Source of the DNA: Desulfobacula sp.
Lineage (GTDB): Bacteria; Desulfobacterota; Desulfobacteria; Desulfobacterales; Desulfobacteraceae
Length of the DNA: 7,156 nt
Reading direction: 5' to 3'
NCBI GenBank assembly: GCA_018702715.1
Contig: JABIYQ010000071.1
Span: 1 to 7,156 of the forward strand
Shown here piece after piece: positions 1 through 6,368 of this stretch (position 1 is its first letter; every line of letters begins with the position of its first letter). Below the pieces are notes generated by a model that did no database searches, was not told where the DNA came from, and was given only the letters and a program-made list of their open reading frames with translations. A program made the position numbers and the translations under genes.

Positions 1-141
1 AACAATTTTATCCAGCGTCGGGTGGTGTTCCTAAACTTAAACCAAACCGGACGGAATGCTCCGGAATGGGTGGACGGAATCAATCGGAATCAGTGGACGG
101 AATGCCCCGGATTGAGTGGACGGAATGGACCGGAATCTGCA
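1..141. mobile_element. Probable terminal segment of an IS21-like insertion sequence
   Basis: This is interpreted as the outer end of an insertion sequence whose body lies left of the window. What is seen is an array of 23-bp units that stops abruptly at the dinucleotide CA (140-141), followed at once by sequence coding for an HlyD-type membrane anchor. IS21-family elements are known for multiple short repeats at their ends, which bind the IstA transposase, and for TG...CA termini. No istA or istB coding sequence can be recognised in the 47 bases left of the repeats; a short open frame there is too small to identify. The family assignment is inference. The 23-bp array itself is certain. Confidence 0.5.
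48..139 (+). repeat. Four tandem 23-bp repeats (TGGACGGAAT-n-CGGAAT units)
   Basis: Four consecutive units of exactly 23 bp lie at 48-70, 71-93, 94-116 and 117-139. Each starts with TGGACGGAAT (the first with CGGACGGAAT) and has a second CGGAAT-like core (CGGATT in unit 3) ten bases later, so GGAAT recurs about once per helical turn. The bases between the cores vary, which is what a protein-binding array looks like rather than recent slippage duplication. The likely role is binding of an IS21-type transposase. The array also supplies the GTG (116) and ATG (125) in frame with the downstream HlyD gene. Confidence 0.8.
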
Positions 142-1423
142 GTTTACCCTGATTTTTATTTTATTCTGGTTTTTTAGAATGGATATTACTGCAAAAGGGC
201 AAGGCAGAGTTATCTGTGCTTCATGGGTAGATGTCAAACCTGAAATAGACGGTATGATTAAAAGCATGGCAGTAAATGAGGGCGAAAAAATAAAAAAAGG
301 AAATTTGCTCTTTACCCTGGAAGACAGGGACAGAAAACTCGAAACAGAATCAAGCTTGCTGAAATTAGCTGAATTAAAAAATAATATTATTCAAACAAAA
401 CAAAATATTGCTATCAGGCAAGAAAACGTAACAAGTACCATTGCTGAGGCAAAAGCCGCTTTAAACGAGGCAGAAGCCGGATTCAGGATCATGGAAAAAG
501 GACCGAAAGCAGAAGAAATCAGCTTTGGGCAGCGTAGTGTCAAAAGGGCATACCAACAACTTGAAAAAGCAAACCTTGATTTTAACAGAATGAAAAGAGC
601 CTTTTCATTAAAACTGGTTTCCCAACTAGAACTGGATAACAGCTCCCACCAGAGGATATTGTTCTTAACAGATTTGTCGCTTGCCAAAGACAAGTTGGCA
701 CTTTTAATGAATAAATATGACAAGGATCAACTGGATACTGCCCGGGCAAGGCTGGCAAGACAGCAAGCTGTGCTTAGAAACGCTTTAGCCCGCAAGAAAG
801 AGATTGATATTTTAAGGCAGGAACTCATTACAAACCAAAAAGCGTTTATCACAGAGGAGAAAAGATTGGAAGCTGTGATGAAAAAACTCATGCTGACCAA
901 AGTTACAGCGCCCATTTCCGGGATCATTATGACATATGATACCAAACACCTTGAGGGCAGATCAGTCTCCAAAGGCGAAGTTGTTTTAAAAATTGGAGGA
1001 ACTGATGAATATCGTATTGAGTGTCAGATTTCAGAAAAAGATTTTCCCCTGGTAAAAACCGGGCAAAAAGCCCGTATAGCTATAAAACCTTTTCCCAAAG
1101 GCGAATATAAGCTTTTTTCCGCAACAGTTTTAACAACAGGGATTGACAGCACAGCAGGCGGACCTTCTTCAAGTATTGGGATAGAAGAAAAAATAAATAC
1201 TCTTATCAATGGTACACAAGCTTTAAAAGAAAATTATTACCCTGTAACCCTCAAACTTGAAAGACCATATCATATGATAGTGTTTGGGAATCGGTATGAG
1301 GTGAAACCGGGATTTTCTGCTGAAGCAAGCATAATTGTTGAAGATGAACGTATTGCAACATTACTGTTTAAAAGAGTGCTTAGAATCAAGGGCAAGCTTA
1401 CCCGGGATAATATTCATTTGTGA
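116..1423 (+). CDS. HlyD-family periplasmic adaptor (membrane fusion) protein, N-terminus probably lost to IS insertion
   Basis: This adaptor should link an inner-membrane transporter to an outer-membrane TolC channel in type I secretion or efflux. A hydrophobic stretch (residues 8-20, LQFTLIFILFWFF) serves as membrane anchor. It is followed by the first half of a biotinyl-lipoyl-like domain (about 36-71, EIDGMIKSMAVNEGEKIKKG) and a long charged helical hairpin (about 75-260). Then come the second lipoyl half (261-294, KVTAPISGIIM) and a beta-barrel/membrane-proximal region (about 298-412). The first nine codons read through IS-like repeats, so GTG116 and ATG125 are accidental starts. Neither they nor ATG179, which would omit the anchor, has a clear ribosome binding site. 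The native protein probably began further upstream. The stop overlaps the TolC gene start by four bases. The family assignment is firm; whether the truncated gene is expressed is unknown. Confidence 0.85.
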   Translation: MDGMDRNLQFTLIFILFWFFRMDITAKGQGRVICASWVDVKPEIDGMIKSMAVNEGEKIKKGNLLFTLEDRDRKLETESSLLKLAELKNNIIQTKQNIAIRQENVTSTIAEAKAALNEAEAGFRIMEKGPKAEEISFGQRSVKRAYQQLEKANLDFNRMKRAFSLKLVSQLELDNSSHQRILFLTDLSLAKDKLALLMNKYDKDQLDTARARLARQQAVLRNALARKKEIDILRQELITNQKAFITEEKRLEAVMKKLMLTKVTAPISGIIMTYDTKHLEGRSVSKGEVVLKIGGTDEYRIECQISEKDFPLVKTGQKARIAIKPFPKGEYKLFSATVLTTGIDSTAGGPSSSIGIEEKINTLINGTQALKENYYPVTLKLERPYHMIVFGNRYEVKPGFSAEASIIVEDERIATLLFKRVLRIKGKLTRDNIHL

Positions 1424-2886
1424 AACTAAAAATTATACATATCTGCATAATCATAGCTTGTGCCATCTCTACCCTGTGGGCCTCAGTCAGCTTTTCTCTG
1501 GAGTTGACCCTGCCTGAAGCAGTTAAACTCGCCTTGGAAAATAACCCTGAAATTCGGCTGAACCGTTTGGAACTTGAAATCAAACAATCTGAAATAAATA
1601 AAAAGCTGGCCGAGTATATCCCAGCCCTTAACCTGGATTCTTCCTACACATACTGGGAAGATGATCCTGATGTGTCTGAGCTTGAAACAAAAAACCAACA
1701 CTATCAGGCCGGCATTTCACAGAAGGTTCCTTTAGGTGGCTTGTTGTCACTATCAGTTAATTATGGAAGGTCTGATTATTCACCCTTTTACACAGAAGTT
1801 ACAAATTACAGGTTAGGACCTGGATTTTCCATAGAATCATTCCCCGATACCATGGGTGTCGCATCCAGGGATGATCATTATACCGGCATCAACCTGTTCT
1901 ACAGCCATCATCTGTTAAAAGACGGCATTGTGGGCCCGGCTTTTGCCCCTGTCAAAGAAAGCCGGTTTAATCGTGACATTCAAAAAGATTTTTTTATTCA
2001 ATCCCGGATAAATCTTATCCAGAGGGTTGAAATCACTTTTTTTGAGACTGCATTAAGGCAAAAGGAAATTAAAGTATACCAGGAGATACTTGACATCAAC
2101 AAGCAATTGTTAAAAAATTTGAAATCAAAACAAAGATTGGGCATGATACCTGAAATTGATGTTATGTCTGCCCAGATTAAAGTCTATGAAGCAAAAGAAA
2201 AACTATTTTCCTCACAAGCTTCATTTCAAACCAGCACACAAGGCCTTAAAATGCTGTTGAACACAAAGGAACACATCAAGGTCATCAGCGGTTTTAAGAC
2301 AAATGAACCATTGCGACAATTAGATGATCTTATCATTTTTGCAATGAACAAAAACAAAGATCTGACCCAATTAAAAGCAAACCTGAAAAAAGAAAAACTT
2401 CTGCTGGCTGTTGCAAAAAATCAATATCTTCCCCAGGTTGATCTTTATGTCAGCATTAATAAAAAGGGCCAGGGGTCTTCTATTGACAAGGCAAAAAATC
2501 TGGAAGAAACAGAATATAATGCAGGCATTATTTTTATATACCCTTTATACCCATTGGATCCCAAAGAAAATTATCTCCAGGCTAAGCTAAAATTTAGACA
2601 AGCAAAAGTACAGCTCAGACAAGCTGAACTGAGTATAACAAACCAGATAACTACACTTTATCGCCAGATACAATTAGTCGAAAAAAAAATTAAAGTTCAG
2701 ACCAGGCAAATTAAAATTCTTAAAGAACGTATGGAGATTTCATTAAAGGCATTTAAAGAAAGATTGATTGATCTGAAAATAGTTTATGATATACAGGATG
2801 ATCTGATATCAGGGGAACAAAAATATTTATATTATCTTTTTGAGTACCAGAGCTTAAATTCGTCACTGACGGCATTAACCCGATAA
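1420..2886 (+). CDS. TolC-family outer membrane efflux protein
   Basis: This is the outer-membrane channel partner of the preceding adaptor. Its 488 residues fit the TolC/OEP family. An N-terminal signal peptide is visible (MKLK, then a hydrophobic core to about residue 24). Two OEP repeats follow. The first has the typical LTLPEAVKLALENNPEIR opening (29-46), a beta segment (97-116), and helices from about 185 to 282. The second runs from about 300 to 480 and includes AKNQYLPQVDLYVSI (332-346) and long Gln/Lys/Leu-rich helices. The GTG start at 1420 lies in the overlap GTGA with the HlyD stop, so translational coupling is likely; no strong ribosome binding site is seen. An IIAC stretch (11-14) resembles a lipobox, but the hydrophobic core before it is short and continues after it, so ordinary signal peptidase cleavage is favoured. 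The stop codon directly abuts the convergent glycosyltransferase gene. Confidence 0.9.
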   Translation: MKLKIIHICIIIACAISTLWASVSFSLELTLPEAVKLALENNPEIRLNRLELEIKQSEINKKLAEYIPALNLDSSYTYWEDDPDVSELETKNQHYQAGISQKVPLGGLLSLSVNYGRSDYSPFYTEVTNYRLGPGFSIESFPDTMGVASRDDHYTGINLFYSHHLLKDGIVGPAFAPVKESRFNRDIQKDFFIQSRINLIQRVEITFFETALRQKEIKVYQEILDINKQLLKNLKSKQRLGMIPEIDVMSAQIKVYEAKEKLFSSQASFQTSTQGLKMLLNTKEHIKVISGFKTNEPLRQLDDLIIFAMNKNKDLTQLKANLKKEKLLLAVAKNQYLPQVDLYVSINKKGQGSSIDKAKNLEETEYNAGIIFIYPLYPLDPKENYLQAKLKFRQAKVQLRQAELSITNQITTLYRQIQLVEKKIKVQTRQIKILKERMEISLKAFKERLIDLKIVYDIQDDLISGEQKYLYYLFEYQSLNSSLTALTR

Positions 2887-4094
2887 TTAAGAGAAAAATT
2901 TATCTTGATCCATATTTAAAATATTCAAATATTCTTTCATCAGCAAATCATTGATTATTTTCCTATCAAAATTCTGAACACACCTTAATCTGGCCTGCTT
3001 ACCCATCTTTTCAAGATATTGAGGATTATCAAGTAAACGCTTGAACGCAGAAATTAATCCTTCAACACTTTTCAATTCAACAAGTATGCCGGTTTCTCCA
3101 TCCACAATGGCATCCACAAGGCCGTTTATTTTTGTTCCAACAGAGGGTATCCCCATGGCTGCAGCTTCAATAACAGTTGTGCCGAATCCTTCGCGGTAAC
3201 TTGGCAGGCAGAACATATCAGAGACTGCCAGGTAATCTTCCGGGTGCTTCTGATATCCGACATAATGAATTTTTGAACAATCCTTAATATATTCTTCCAA
3301 TTTCACAAACCCATATCCATCACTGTCCTGATCCAGAGGTCCGATCAATAAAAGTTCAATGTCATATCCGAGTTCCAGGGTCCTTTTAAATGCGGATATA
3401 AGCTCAATGATCCCTTTGTCTTTGTTTATACGTCCAATAAAAGAGATTACTTTTGATTTTTTTGACAGGCCGATCTTTTTTTTTTAATATCTTTGTCAGC
3501 AGAATTTAAGATTTGAGGCCTGAATTTTTCAATATCAACACCTGAAAGTGACCCTTTATGGATAACCTTAATTTTTTTAGATCTTACTATTTTTTGTCTG
3601 ATTAAAAAATCCCGCTGACTGGGACTGTCTGCATAACATCGGGTGCAAAGAAGACCGATCAGTATATCTGCACACATTGTTACAAGCTTTTTAGGACCCT
3701 TTAAGGTAACCCAGGGCTGCCCGGTCCAGGTGTGGAGTCTCACCGGCACCCCAGTTAAAAATGCAGCAATACACGATAACAATCCCCCCTTTGGGGTTGT
3801 GGAATGAACAATATCGAATTGATGTTTTTTAAAGGCCTTAATCAATTTAAATAATGTGATAATATCCTTTTTGGGATCAATCTGGCGAGCGATTTCAATC
3901 TCTTCATAGGACAGGCCGGATCCCAGATTGATCTGGTGTATTTCAGGCCCATAGGAACACATCAAAACAACTTCCATGCCCTTATCTCTCAGGTGCTCTG
4001 CAATGGGTTTGATATGATTTGTCACATAATATGCTACAGTAGAAACTCTACAAATTTTTATTTTTTGATTCACAGATAAATCCTGTTTTCTCAT
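2887..4094 (-). pseudogene. Family 4 glycosyltransferase (CapM-like), split by a -1 frameshift
   Basis: This is a GT-B glycosyltransferase that would add a sugar to a lipid-linked surface-glycan intermediate at the cytoplasmic membrane. The N-terminal half (4094 to a stop at 3447, 215 codons) has KIKICRVSTVAYYVTNHIKP (11-30), FDIVHSTTPKGGLLSCIAAF (93-112) and GVDIEKFRP (185-193), typical of GT4 acceptor domains. The C-terminal half continues in the -1 frame to 2887 with VISFIGRINKDKGIIEL (NDP-sugar domain) and EGFGTTVIE, the EX7E motif, at about residues 302-310 of the repaired protein. The frames meet at an A10 run (3476-3485). One extra base gives 402 residues, a normal length, with no other lesion. 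ATG4094 starts 6 bp after the epimerase stop, with only a weak ribosome binding site. It may be a pseudogene, a sequencing error, or expressed by slippage. A separate TTG start at 3348 is unlikely. Confidence 0.85.
3476..3485 (-). other. A10 homopolymer at the glycosyltransferase frameshift
   Basis: Ten Ts on the + strand read as A10 on the coding strand: ATT AAA AAA AAA AGA in the upstream frame, which then stops at 3447. The downstream conserved frame reads AAG ATC GGC after the run. The -1 frame has a TAA immediately upstream of the run, so the crossing must lie between here and 3447; a second run of seven As (about 3458-3464) also falls in that interval. The tract contains an in-frame A-AAA-AAA heptamer, which suits -1 ribosomal or transcriptional slippage. 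No upstream Shine-Dalgarno stimulator or strong downstream hairpin is evident. Confidence 0.75.
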
Positions 4095-4100
4095 TAAGAT

Positions 4101-5042
4101 TTATGTTTCTTTAAAGGCATCTACCATTTCTGCCAACCCTTGTTCCATTGTTTTTTTATGCGAATAACCCAATTTGCTTTTTATCTTTTCAATAGAGTAT
4201 GAGGATCTTAGTGTGAGTGCATCAACTCTTGCCCGGGTTAAAGGAACCTTAGTAAACACCCGGGATAATCCAGCTGCAAAACGTGCCATATTTTCCGGCA
4301 GCCTGAATTTAGGTTTACTTTTATTCAATTTATCTGCAATGACACCAATAAAATCTTCCATTACCATATAATCTGAAATATTAAAAACCCGGTTTAAAGA
4401 CGCTTTTTTTTCTCCGCACTTTATTAAGGCATCAATCACATTATCCACATGAATATAATTTGCAGATGCCCCGGGCCTGCCAATAAAAAAAAACAATTGC
4501 CGGTCAATCATCTTTATCAATTGAAATAAAGACTGGTTTTTCATGGTGGGTCCAAATATATTTGAAGGTCTGAGGATTGAATACTCAATCTTACTTTTCA
4601 AACCCGCATCCATTATGATTTCATCGGACCGGGCTTTTGTCACTTCATACTCACCCACAGGATTATTGGGTGTTGTTTCATTAATAATACCGGCTCTATA
4701 GGGCCCATAGACCCCCACACTGCTTAATTGTACCCATCGCCCTATTCTTCCGGATGCGGCCTCCAATAAATTTTTTGTACCCTCAACATGTGTATGATTC
4801 ATTAACTTCTCATTATTGAGCTCGGCAGCACAATGGTACAAAACATCTGAATTGTTTACAAAAGAAACTAATGGGTCTGACCTGCCCAGCAAATCTGCAT
4901 TATGGATCTCAACCTGTTTTGGTAAATCAATGTCTTTGCCTGATTTTCGGGTCAGCACTCTCACAGAATCGCCATTTTTCAAATGTTTTAAAACTAATTT
5001 TTTCCCTACAAAACCAGTTCCCCCTGTTACTGCTATTTTCAT
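4101..5042 (-). CDS. NAD-dependent epimerase/dehydratase (extended SDR), sugar-nucleotide modifying
   Basis: This cytoplasmic enzyme likely interconverts or dehydrates an NDP-sugar used by the neighbouring glycosyltransferases. Its 313 residues begin with the Rossmann motif TGGTGFVG (6-13, GxxGxxG). Asp50 lies in the HNADLL segment, and the catalytic set is Ser107/Ser108 (QLSSVGVYGP) with Tyr132-x3-Lys136 (YEVTK). RPSNIFGP (158-165) and the NYIHVDNVIDALI segment are typical of the extended SDR family that includes GalE- and WbpV-like 4-epimerases. The exact substrate cannot be read from sequence. ATG5042 starts immediately before the Rossmann motif, which fixes the start; the ribosome binding site is weak. 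The glycosyltransferase gene follows after 6 bp, so the two are very probably co-transcribed. A GT4-plus-epimerase pairing is common in O-antigen and capsule loci. Confidence 0.88.
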   Translation of the reverse strand: MKIAVTGGTGFVGKKLVLKHLKNGDSVRVLTRKSGKDIDLPKQVEIHNADLLGRSDPLVSFVNNSDVLYHCAAELNNEKLMNHTHVEGTKNLLEAASGRIGRWVQLSSVGVYGPYRAGIINETTPNNPVGEYEVTKARSDEIIMDAGLKSKIEYSILRPSNIFGPTMKNQSLFQLIKMIDRQLFFFIGRPGASANYIHVDNVIDALIKCGEKKASLNRVFNISDYMVMEDFIGVIADKLNKSKPKFRLPENMARFAAGLSRVFTKVPLTRARVDALTLRSSYSIEKIKSKLGYSHKKTMEQGLAEMVDAFKET

Positions 5043-5147
5043 AATGCAATGCCTAAATATAAAGAAACTGACTGAATATTCCTCAAAAAATAGTTTCCTT
5101 TTTAAAATTCAGTTGTAATTGTTTAGCCCGTTAAAAGACTTTATCTC

Positions 5148-5249
5148 AAAGCCCTGTCTGATGGATATTTGCAGGAGGTTAAGCGTTTAGCATCGAACAA
5201 AAATATCCATCAGATAGGGCGGTTTCAAACATAAGAGCTGAATAGTTAC
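5148..5249. repeat. Copy 1 of a 102-bp palindromic intergenic repeat
   Basis: It is 97/102 identical and in the same orientation as the copy at 6265-6366. The core is an inverted repeat: left arm gccctgtctgatggatattt (5151-5170), right arm 5201-5220, and a 30-nt loop (5171-5200) identical in both copies that contains AGGAGG. One arm change (T5215 opposite G5156) gives a G-U pair in the + strand RNA but a C-A mismatch in the - strand RNA. A further 29 bp to the right of the stem are conserved, so the unit is asymmetric. It lies 37 nt after the family 2 glycosyltransferase stop and ~105 bp before the epimerase start. The 105 bp between (5043-5147) show no convincing promoter. There is no canonical U-tract after the stem on the - strand, so it is not a typical terminator. 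Confidence 0.85.
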
Positions 5250-5257
5250 ATTCAGTT

Positions 5258-6205
5258 TTAAAAATCCTCTTCCAAAACACTTATTATTTTTTTATTTTTT
5301 ACAAATGACTTCATGGCAATATTTAAGGCTGTCATTTGACCAAATGCATAATTTAATTCAGATTTTTTAAACAGGGCCACGCCAGTACAAAGCCTGATTA
5401 AAATCTGGACTGATATCATATAAAAGAAAAGTTTTTTTGAAAGTGTTTTATTTAATTCAACAAAATGTAATCGCCACAGAGTCGCCGTGCGGCCGTAATA
5501 TCTGTGATCAATTTTTGCATTATGATCGTACACATGTTCATGGCGGACCTTTGCATCCGAGCAGACATACAAAGGATATTTTTGGGATAAAGGATAACTG
5601 AAAATAATATCTTCACAAATGGCCCATCGAGACTGGACTTCCCTGTTCAGATGCTTTTCCAGGATACTTTTTTTCCAAACTGTAGCGCCACCGCAAAGCC
5701 ACTGGGTTTTAATATTTTTTTTTGTGGGAGAAATCGGCACATTATAGCCTGTAGGAAGAATGGTTCCCATATTTTTATGGCTCATGCCCGTAAGATATTT
5801 AAGGAGATTATGTTTAAAAGGAGGATTATTGACAATATTAAATGAAATACCGGCAGTTTCTTTCTCAACATTATTCCACATTTCAATCATGTATTTCATG
5901 GCATCCGGCATTAAAACAAGATCATCATCAAAAAAGGCCACCAGCTTATCTTCAGATTCAAGTTTGGTCATTGCAAGATTTCTTTGTTTGATCTGCCCCG
6001 GTGGATGGCAGGAATAATATTCAATGGGAAGGCGCTTATACGAGAGCACGATTTGTTCTATGCTTTTCCCGCCATCAACGATGATAATCCTGCGGCACTG
6101 AACACTTTGTGCGGCAATGCTGTCTAGTAAATCCCTGATTTTCTCAGGACGGTCTTTGGTTGGAATAATCAGTGTTAAATTAGTACTTGAGTAGTTTTTT
6201 TTCAT
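5258..6205 (-). CDS. Family 2 (GT-A) glycosyltransferase
   Basis: This enzyme transfers a sugar from an NDP-sugar onto a growing surface glycan, probably at the inner face of the cytoplasmic membrane. Its 315 residues open with LTLIIPTKDRPEKIRDLLDSI (10-30), the standard GT2 nucleotide-binding start. IIIVDGGKS (40-48), RNLAM (75-79) and FFDDDLVLMPD (91-101, the DXD metal/sugar-nucleotide motif) follow. WLCGGATVWKKSIL (169-182) and CED (197-199) match the acceptor-site region and likely catalytic base. A hydrophobic segment (about 259-279) may attach the C-terminus to the membrane. The start at 6205 is the first ATG before the conserved strand; upstream there is only a weak A-rich ribosome binding site. 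The gene is bracketed by the two palindromic repeats, so it looks like a cassette inside the cluster. The acceptor and sugar are unknown. Confidence 0.9.
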   Translation of the reverse strand: MKKNYSSTNLTLIIPTKDRPEKIRDLLDSIAAQSVQCRRIIIVDGGKSIEQIVLSYKRLPIEYYSCHPPGQIKQRNLAMTKLESEDKLVAFFDDDLVLMPDAMKYMIEMWNNVEKETAGISFNIVNNPPFKHNLLKYLTGMSHKNMGTILPTGYNVPISPTKKNIKTQWLCGGATVWKKSILEKHLNREVQSRWAICEDIIFSYPLSQKYPLYVCSDAKVRHEHVYDHNAKIDHRYYGRTATLWRLHFVELNKTLSKKLFFYMISVQILIRLCTGVALFKKSELNYAFGQMTALNIAMKSFVKNKKIISVLEEDF

Positions 6206-6264
6206 ATTAAACTTTTTAGAGGCTTTTTAATATTCAGCAGCAATCGGGCAAAAAAGTTATCCCC

Positions 6265-6366
6265 AAAGCCCTGTCTGATGGATATTTGCAGGAGGTTAAG
6301 CGTTTAGCATCGAACAAAAATATCCATCAGACAGGGCGGTTTTAAGCGTAAGAGCTGAATAATTAC
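6265..6366. repeat. Copy 2 of the 102-bp palindromic intergenic repeat
   Basis: This copy has perfectly complementary 20-bp arms at 6268-6287 and 6318-6337, enclosing a 30-nt loop at 6288-6317. The loop reads gcaggaggttaagcg in its first half, so the + strand shows a full AGGAGG and the - strand (the strand of all flanking genes) shows CCTCCT. Five substitutions separate it from copy 1: one in an arm, four in the right-hand tail, none in the loop. It begins 31 nt after the stop codon of the gene at 6369. The ~59 bp between it and the family 2 glycosyltransferase start (6206-6264) hold no recognisable signal. It could be a miniature transposable element or a structured RNA segment; no target-site duplication is obvious. 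Confidence 0.85.
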
Positions 6367-6368
6367 CT

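Noticed and set aside
391..1209. Open frames on the - strand inside the HlyD gene
   Set aside because: They lie opposite a clearly conserved coding frame, have no recognisable domains and are chance shadows.
2887..3348. C-terminal glycosyltransferase half as an independent gene starting at TTG 3348
   Set aside because: Conserved GT4 sequence (VISFIGRINKDKG) extends upstream of that codon in the same frame without a stop back to the A10 tract.
5040..5090. Promoter before the epimerase gene (TTGAGG and TATATT)
   Set aside because: Spacing is about 19 bp and the transcript would start within about ten bases of the ATG; chance matches are common in such AT-rich DNA.
5148..5225. Rho-independent terminator at the palindromic repeats
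   Set aside because: On the - strand the stem is followed by only TTT before mixed bases, and the 30-nt loop is far longer than usual for intrinsic terminators.
5148..5249. Integron attC site (imperfect palindrome between genes, GTTAAGC matching GTTRRRY)
   Set aside because: The GTTRRRY-like heptamer sits in the loop rather than at the end of the site, no matching RYYYAAC box lies at the opposite end, and the arms are nearly perfectly paired, unlike attC.
5651..6017. Small + strand open frames opposite the family 2 glycosyltransferase
   Set aside because: They overlap the conserved DXD-containing gene on the other strand and encode no recognisable protein.
2681..6202. Homopolymer tracts of 8-9 bases in the other genes as phase-variation switches
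   Set aside because: Runs of this length (2681-2689, 4485-4493, 5715-5723, 6195-6202) occur equally in the TolC gene and the glycan genes and all are in frame, so they reflect AT-rich Lys/Phe codons.
5148..6366. CRISPR array
   Set aside because: Only two copies, separated by more than 1 kb that contains a complete gene.
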